Below, piece by piece: positions 59,665-64,000 of a stretch of DNA of 64,000 nucleotides (position 1 is the first letter of the stretch; the number at the start of each line of letters is the position of its first letter). Source of the DNA: CAZJHD01 sp964545855 (GTDB lineage Bacteria > Planctomycetota > UBA1135 > JACQFD01); assembly GCA_964545855.1 (NCBI GenBank), contig CAZJHD010000003.1, positions 124,001 through 188,000 on the forward strand, given 5' to 3'. Under the pieces are notes generated by a model. It ran no database searches and had not been told where the DNA came from. It saw only the letters and a list, made by a program, of their open reading frames with translations. The position numbers were made by a program, and so were the translations under genes.

Positions 59665-62209
59665 GCTCGAGACCCGCCGACGTCTCGAGGCCGTAGATCG
59701 ACGGGCCGCAGCGCTCGCCGGGAAGCTCCACCCAGAGCGACTGCACGTAGAACTTCTGGCCCGCGAGGCTCGGTGCATTCGGGATCGGCGCGAGCGTCGA
59801 GGCGGAGCCGGGCACCCAGCTCAGCACGTCGAATCCCGCCGCCGACGGCGACGTGAAGAGGTCGACGTAGAGGATGACGCCGAGGCCGAAGGGATCGGAG
59901 CCGAGGAGGTAGGGGACCTCGCCCAGGAGCCCGAGGCCGAGCTTGCCCGTCGGCGTGTTGGTCCAGGAGATCACGAAGTCGGGCGTGTTCACCTTCGGCT
60001 CCTTGTTCACCGACGGAGCGATCACCCCCTTGCAGCCCGGCGACCCCGCGTTGAACGCCACTTCCCCGGGAACGGCCGGGGTCTGATTGAGCAGATAGAG
60101 GATGTCGTTCTCTCCGGTGCTGCAGAGCACGTCGAGGCGGCCATCGCCGTTCACGTCGGCCATGAGGACCGCGCGCGGCCCGATGATCGACTGATAGAGG
60201 TGCTGCGGCTCGAAGGCGCCGCTGCCGGTGCCGCGCAGGACGGACGTGTTGCCCGAGGTCCGGTTCGTCACGGCGAGATCGAGGATGCCGTCGCCGTCGA
60301 CGTCTCCGAAGGCGACTCCGCGAGCTCCGAGGCCGGCGGGGAACGACGTCTGGCTCGGGAAGCCTCCGGCGCCGTTGCCGAGCAGGATCACGGCGTCGTC
60401 GTCGGGGTTGATGCGGCCCGTCACGAGGTCGATCGTGCCGTTGCGGTCGACGTCGCCCGCGTCGATCGAAGCCGGCGTGCCGCCGACGAAGATCTTTCCG
60501 GGAGTGCCGAGCTGGCCCGCGCCGTTGCCGAGGAAACGCGAGAGGTTGCCCGTGTCGGGATCGACACTCACGAAGTCGAGGGCGCCGTTCGAGTCGAAGT
60601 CGGCCACGATCCCCGCGTAGGGAGTGCCGGAACCGAACGTCGTGTAGGAAACGCTCGTGCCGAAGCCGCCGAGGCCGTTCCCGGGGAGCACCGAGACCGT
60701 GAACTGGTAGCGGTTGCAACTGATCGCGTCGAGCGACCCGTCGCCGTTCAAGTCGCCGAGATAGACGGCCCAGGAGCCGCCGCCGATCGGGAACGCCGAC
60801 TGCGCGCCGAACGCGCCGCCGCCCGTGCCGAGCCGTGCGACCACGGTCCAGTTCGAGCCGTCGCCCGTCACGAGGTCGAGCCGTCCATCGCCGTTCAGGT
60901 CGCCGAGGGCGACGCCGCGCGGGTCGATCCCCATGGGGATCTGCGCGTTCGACGCCGCGCCGCCGGCGCCGTCGCCGACGAGGTGCGACACGGTGCCCGA
61001 CAGCGGGTTCGCGACCACGACGTCGGTGATCCCGTCTGCATTCACGTCGCCGTTGCGCAGGAACCAGGGGCTCACTCCGACGGCGACGCGAGGCGCCTCG
61101 GTGAAGGAGGCACTTCCCGCTCCACGGGCGATCGCCACGGCGTCGGACCCGGTCGCGACGGCGATGTCGAGATTGCCGTCGGCGTCGAAGTCGGCGATGG
61201 CGAGCCCGCGCGGGAGCTGCCCGACGCGGTACTGCTTGAGCGGACCGAGGACGCCCGTGGGCGAGTTGCGCCGGACCGAGATCCGCGACGAGGAGCTGTC
61301 GGAGACGACCACGTCGTTGTCGCCATCGGCATCGAGGTCGGTCGCGAGCACGGCCACGGGGCCCGTTCCGATCGGCGTCGATGCGGGCGCGCCGAATCCT
61401 CCGAGACCGTCGCCCGGTGCGATCGAGATCGCGTCGGCGGGCCCGTTCGTCACGACGAAGTCGAGGTGCGCGTCTCCCGTGAGCTCGGCGAGGGCGATGG
61501 AGCCCGGGTTCGTCCCGGCCGCGAAGTTCGATGCCGCGCCGAAGGCGCCGCCGCCGAGACCGAGGAGGACCGACACCGTCGTCGATCCTCCGTTCGCCAC
61601 GACGAGGTCGCGGAGCGCGTCGCCGTTCAGGTCGGCCGCGGCGACGGCGGCGGCGCCGGGTCCGGCGACGAAACCGTTGGGGGGGCCGAAGAGGCCGCCG
61701 CCGAGCCCGAGCGCCACCACGACGGTGCCGGTGACGGGGCGCGTGACGGCCGCGTCGAGGATCCCGTCGTTGTTCAGGTCGGCGAGCGCGATCGACGACG
61801 GCCCGGGGCCGATCGTCACGCTCGACGCCGCGCCGAATCCGCCGGCGCCGTCCCCCAGGAGGACCGAGAGGTCGTTGCCGCCGGAGTTCACCGTGACCGC
61901 GTCGAGCTTCAGATCGCCGTTCAGGTCGGCGAGCACGATCGCGACCGGCTGGAGACCCGTCGCGAAGTGGGTCGCGGGAGCGAAGAGGCCGCCTCCCAGT
62001 CCCCGCAGCACCGACATCGTGTTCGATCCCTTGTTCGCGGACACGACGTCCACGTGCGCGTCGCCGTCGAGGTGCCCAGCGGCGACGGCCTCGGGCGCGC
62101 TGCCCACCTCGAACTGCTGACCCAGGAACTGCTGACTCGCTGCGGCCGGCGCGAGGGCCGCGAGGGCCGCGAGAACACCCGTGAGGCGAGTCGAAAGGAG
62201 CTTCGGCAT
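59648..62209 (-). CDS. Secreted FG-GAP/VCBS-repeat protein, copy B
   Basis: An 853-residue secreted protein with a signal (about 1-25, VLAALAALAPAAASQ). About 13 VCBS/FG-GAP repeats follow, each with a D-x-N/D-G-D-x-x-D loop (ADLNGDLKLDAVTV, GDVNADGITDVVVA). A C-terminal domain of about 135 residues starts near PGEVAFNAGSPGCKG. That domain closely parallels the end of copy A at 37891-40470. An in-frame ATG at 62227 is also possible. It probably acts at the cell surface. It is convergent with the TOPRIM-like gene. Confidence 0.88.
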   Translation of the reverse strand: MPKLLSTRLTGVLAALAALAPAAASQQFLGQQFEVGSAPEAVAAGHLDGDAHVDVVSANKGSNTMSVLRGLGGGLFAPATHFATGLQPVAIVLADLNGDLKLDAVTVNSGGNDLSVLLGDGAGGFGAASSVTIGPGPSSIALADLNNDGILDAAVTRPVTGTVVVALGLGGGLFGPPNGFVAGPGAAAVAAADLNGDALRDLVVANGGSTTVSVLLGLGGGAFGAASNFAAGTNPGSIALAELTGDAHLDFVVTNGPADAISIAPGDGLGGFGAPASTPIGTGPVAVLATDLDADGDNDVVVSDSSSSRISVRRNSPTGVLGPLKQYRVGQLPRGLAIADFDADGNLDIAVATGSDAVAIARGAGSASFTEAPRVAVGVSPWFLRNGDVNADGITDVVVANPLSGTVSHLVGDGAGGAASNAQIPMGIDPRGVALGDLNGDGRLDLVTGDGSNWTVVARLGTGGGAFGAQSAFPIGGGSWAVYLGDLNGDGSLDAISCNRYQFTVSVLPGNGLGGFGTSVSYTTFGSGTPYAGIVADFDSNGALDFVSVDPDTGNLSRFLGNGAGQLGTPGKIFVGGTPASIDAGDVDRNGTIDLVTGRINPDDDAVILLGNGAGGFPSQTSFPAGLGARGVAFGDVDGDGILDLAVTNRTSGNTSVLRGTGSGAFEPQHLYQSIIGPRAVLMADVNGDGRLDVLCSTGENDILYLLNQTPAVPGEVAFNAGSPGCKGVIAPSVNKEPKVNTPDFVISWTNTPTGKLGLGLLGEVPYLLGSDPFGLGVILYVDLFTSPSAAGFDVLSWVPGSASTLAPIPNAPSLAGQKFYVQSLWVELPGERCGPSIYGLETSAGLELTVAP

Positions 62210-62536
62210 GGTGCGGGGAGAATGCACGGTGGAGCCGGCGCGTCGCCGGCCGCGAGGGGAGACGAACGAGTCAGGCTAACAGGATCCCCGGGGGCTGGAA
62301 CGGTGGGCGCGGAGCGGGAGTGGGTCGCCGAGGGAGCCGACGGACCCCCGGGCCAGGCGGGTTCCGGCGCGGTCCGGCGGGCGCGGCCCCTCGCGGGTCG
62401 AAGGAACCACCGGGTGGCGCGACGCGCCGCCCCGAGGAAATCCTTTCCGTCTCTCCGCGCCAGGGAGAATCGCACCAACGTGGGGCGTCGCGCCGTCGTC
62501 CTGGCCCCGCTCCGAGGCCGATCCCCCGACGCTTCC
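62210..62536. other. 327-base divergent intergenic region
   Basis: The gap between two divergent exported-protein genes holds no gene I can support. One perfect hairpin, GCCGGCG (62234-62240) with CGCCGGC (62244-62250), lies in the leader of VCBS copy B about 25 bases before its start. Promoters for both genes must be here, but none stands out. Confidence 0.4.
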
Positions 62537-63265
62537 GTGCCGATCGAACACGCTCCCGCCCCCCGCACCTTCCGTCGCGAAGGGCTGCGCGACGCGTCCT
62601 GGCTCGCCCTGCTCCTCGTGGCCGCCTGCTCCCAGGGGCCGCCGCCCGCCCCGGTCCCCGCGCATCGCCTCGACATCCCCGATGGCCGCGTCGAGTTCTC
62701 GATGCGGCAGCGGGCGAGCCGCCCGCTCCCCGGCTCCGACGGCACGGTGCTCCTGACGCTCGGCGACATCACGCGCGGCCAGGTCACCGTGAGCCTCGCC
62801 CGCGACGACGGCGCTCCGGTGCTCGCGCCCCTCTCGCTCCGGCAAGGCGACGCGGCGCGCTTCGTGCTCGGCGACGCACGCTACGTCCTCGTGGCGAGGA
62901 AGCTGCGCAACGTGCTCATCGGCGCCGACACGGCGGTCTTCGCACTCTCTCCCGACGACGCGCCTGCGCCGCTCTCCGAGACGGAGAAGATCGAGCGGCT
63001 GATCGACGCGGTGGAATCTTTGTCGGACGCCGTCTTCGTCCGCAACGGCGCGGTGTATCCCGCCTCGGAAGCGGCCCAGCACCTCCGCAGCAAGTGGGCG
63101 TGGCAGTCGAGCGAGATCGACACGGCGCGGAAGTTCATCGACCTCGCCGCGACGCGCTCCTCGACGAGCGGCGAGGCCTACGTGCTCCGGTTCGGCGACG
63201 GACGCGAGATTCCCTCGGCCGAGTTCCTCGACGCGGAGCTCGCTCGGATGGACCGCGCGCGCTGA
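62537..63265 (+). CDS. Lipoprotein with DUF5329-like C-terminal domain
   Basis: A 242-residue lipoprotein from a GTG at 62537, with signal WLALLLVAAC (acceptor Cys31). A GTG at 62480 is an alternative. The first mature domain (about 45-140) is beta-rich. The last 90 residues match the DUF5329 pattern: EKIERLIDAVESLSDAVFVR, NGAVYPASEAAQHLRSKW, then IDTARKFIDLAATRSSTSG. DUF5329 function is unknown. Downstream, after 52 bases, comes another membrane spermidine-synthase-like gene on the same strand. Confidence 0.75.
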   Translation: MPIEHAPAPRTFRREGLRDASWLALLLVAACSQGPPPAPVPAHRLDIPDGRVEFSMRQRASRPLPGSDGTVLLTLGDITRGQVTVSLARDDGAPVLAPLSLRQGDAARFVLGDARYVLVARKLRNVLIGADTAVFALSPDDAPAPLSETEKIERLIDAVESLSDAVFVRNGAVYPASEAAQHLRSKWAWQSSEIDTARKFIDLAATRSSTSGEAYVLRFGDGREIPSAEFLDAELARMDRAR

Positions 63266-63317
63266 CCTCGAGCGCGCGGCGACGCTCTCCGCCAGGAGCG
63301 CCGTAGACTCCGGCCGC

Positions 63318-64000
63318 ATGGCGTCCCCGGGCCGGTCCGCGATCCCGCTCCTCTTCTTCGTCTCGGGAGCGGCGGGGCTCGTGTACCAGGTCGTCTGGAT
63401 GCGCAAGCTCGTGCTGATCCTGGGAGCGACCTCCCAGGCCGTCGGCACCGTGCTCGCCGTGTTCATGGGTGGCCTCGCCCTCGGCGCGTGGCTCCTCGGC
63501 CGTCGCGCCGACCGTGCGCGGAGCCCCCTCGCGCTCTACGGGTCCCTCGAGATCGGCATCGCGCTCCTCGGTGCCGCGAGCGCCTTCCTGCTGGACGCAC
63601 TCGTGCCCGCCTACGCGTCGTTGCGGCGCAGCCTCGATCCGTCGCCGCAGACGCTCGCCGCCGTCCGCGTCGTGCTCGCCGCGGCGGTGCTGCTCGTGCC
63701 GACGACGCTGATGGGCGCGACGCTGCCGGTGCTCGTGCGCGCGGCCCACGGTGCCGACGATCGCGTCGGCCGGCGCGTCGGCGTCCTCTACGCGGTGAAC
63801 ACGCTCGGCGCCGCCGCCGGCGCGATCCTGGCGGGCTTCCTCCTGATCGAGACCCTCGGCCTGCGCGCGACGATCTTCGCCGCCGCCGCGGCGAACGCCG
63901 CCGTCGGCCTCGGCGCCTGGGCGCTCGCGCGCGGAGCCGCACGGTCGCCGGCTGCGGCACGGACGGCGCCGCCGCCGGCACCTGCGTCCGATCCCGCCCT
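63318..64000 (+). CDS. Membrane spermidine-synthase-like protein, N-terminal part (partial)
   Basis: The window ends inside this gene; 227 codons are visible. Six hydrophobic segments appear (first FVSGAAGLVYQVVWMRKLV, then LAVFMGGLALGAWLLG). They match the MFS-like half of fused spermidine synthases, with the typical GATSQAVGTVLAVFMGG motif of the family. The catalytic half lies beyond 64000. It is a second representative of the type seen at 26982-28631. Confidence 0.82.
   Translation, partial: MASPGRSAIPLLFFVSGAAGLVYQVVWMRKLVLILGATSQAVGTVLAVFMGGLALGAWLLGRRADRARSPLALYGSLEIGIALLGAASAFLLDALVPAYASLRRSLDPSPQTLAAVRVVLAAAVLLVPTTLMGATLPVLVRAAHGADDRVGRRVGVLYAVNTLGAAAGAILAGFLLIETLGLRATIFAAAAANAAVGLGAWALARGAARSPAAARTAPPPAPASDPA

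Overview
The window is very GC-rich (roughly 70% by eye) and densely coded on both strands. Most genes lack a clear Shine-Dalgarno sequence, and GTG or TTG starts and 4-base stop/start overlaps are common. Two large secreted FG-GAP/VCBS-repeat proteins end in the same roughly 130-residue domain, of a kind I associate with Planctomycetota. Together with the HEAT-repeat proteins, the PilB/PilM-type machinery and the many lipoproteins, this suggests a planctomycete-like or related bacterium, probably from a metagenome. That assignment is inference. I see no rRNA, tRNA, CRISPR array or intact transposase.

Layout. 1-4573: tail of an unknown gene, a HEAT-repeat protein, pilB, and a convergent DedA-like membrane protein. 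4592-9107: RNA and DNA housekeeping (RluA-type pseudouridine synthase, rpsU, recD2, HD-domain protein). 9274-12307: two tandem secreted thioredoxin-like paralogues. 12330-17258: rarA, a one-TM protein, a YdeP-type molybdopterin oxidoreductase and a coupled lipoprotein.

17287-26740 is a defence island on the minus strand. Transcription runs hsdM, hsdS, a Kiwa-like pair (kwaA, kwaB), a small unknown protein, a DUF1828-type protein, a degraded hsdR start joined to a winged-helix remnant, then an intact hsdR. Most junctions overlap by 4-17 bases, so the Kiwa-like pair is nested inside the type I restriction-modification operon. A truncated nuclease-like fragment lies at the upstream edge.

26982-37887: a polyamine-synthase-like membrane protein, a zinc-ribbon protein, a SpoU methyltransferase, rsgA, folC, a DUF885-like lipoprotein that has lost its zinc ligands, a Nudix-like protein that has lost its catalytic glutamates, a class I amidotransferase and aroB. 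37891-46134: a VCBS protein, a GH113-like lipoprotein with an SNase-like front domain, a PilZ protein and carB. 46191-46358: a MITE-like palindromic element between two convergent genes.

46355-54340: a PilM/PilN-like and PilO-like pair, a small exported protein, an anti-sigma/ECF sigma pair, ribBA, an M61 peptidase and a GYF-domain membrane protein. 54476-64000: a HEAT-cyclophilin lipoprotein, a membrane-anchored serine protease, an AAA ATPase/TOPRIM-like pair that may be a second defence module, the second VCBS protein, a DUF5329-like lipoprotein, and the start of another polyamine-synthase-like membrane protein.
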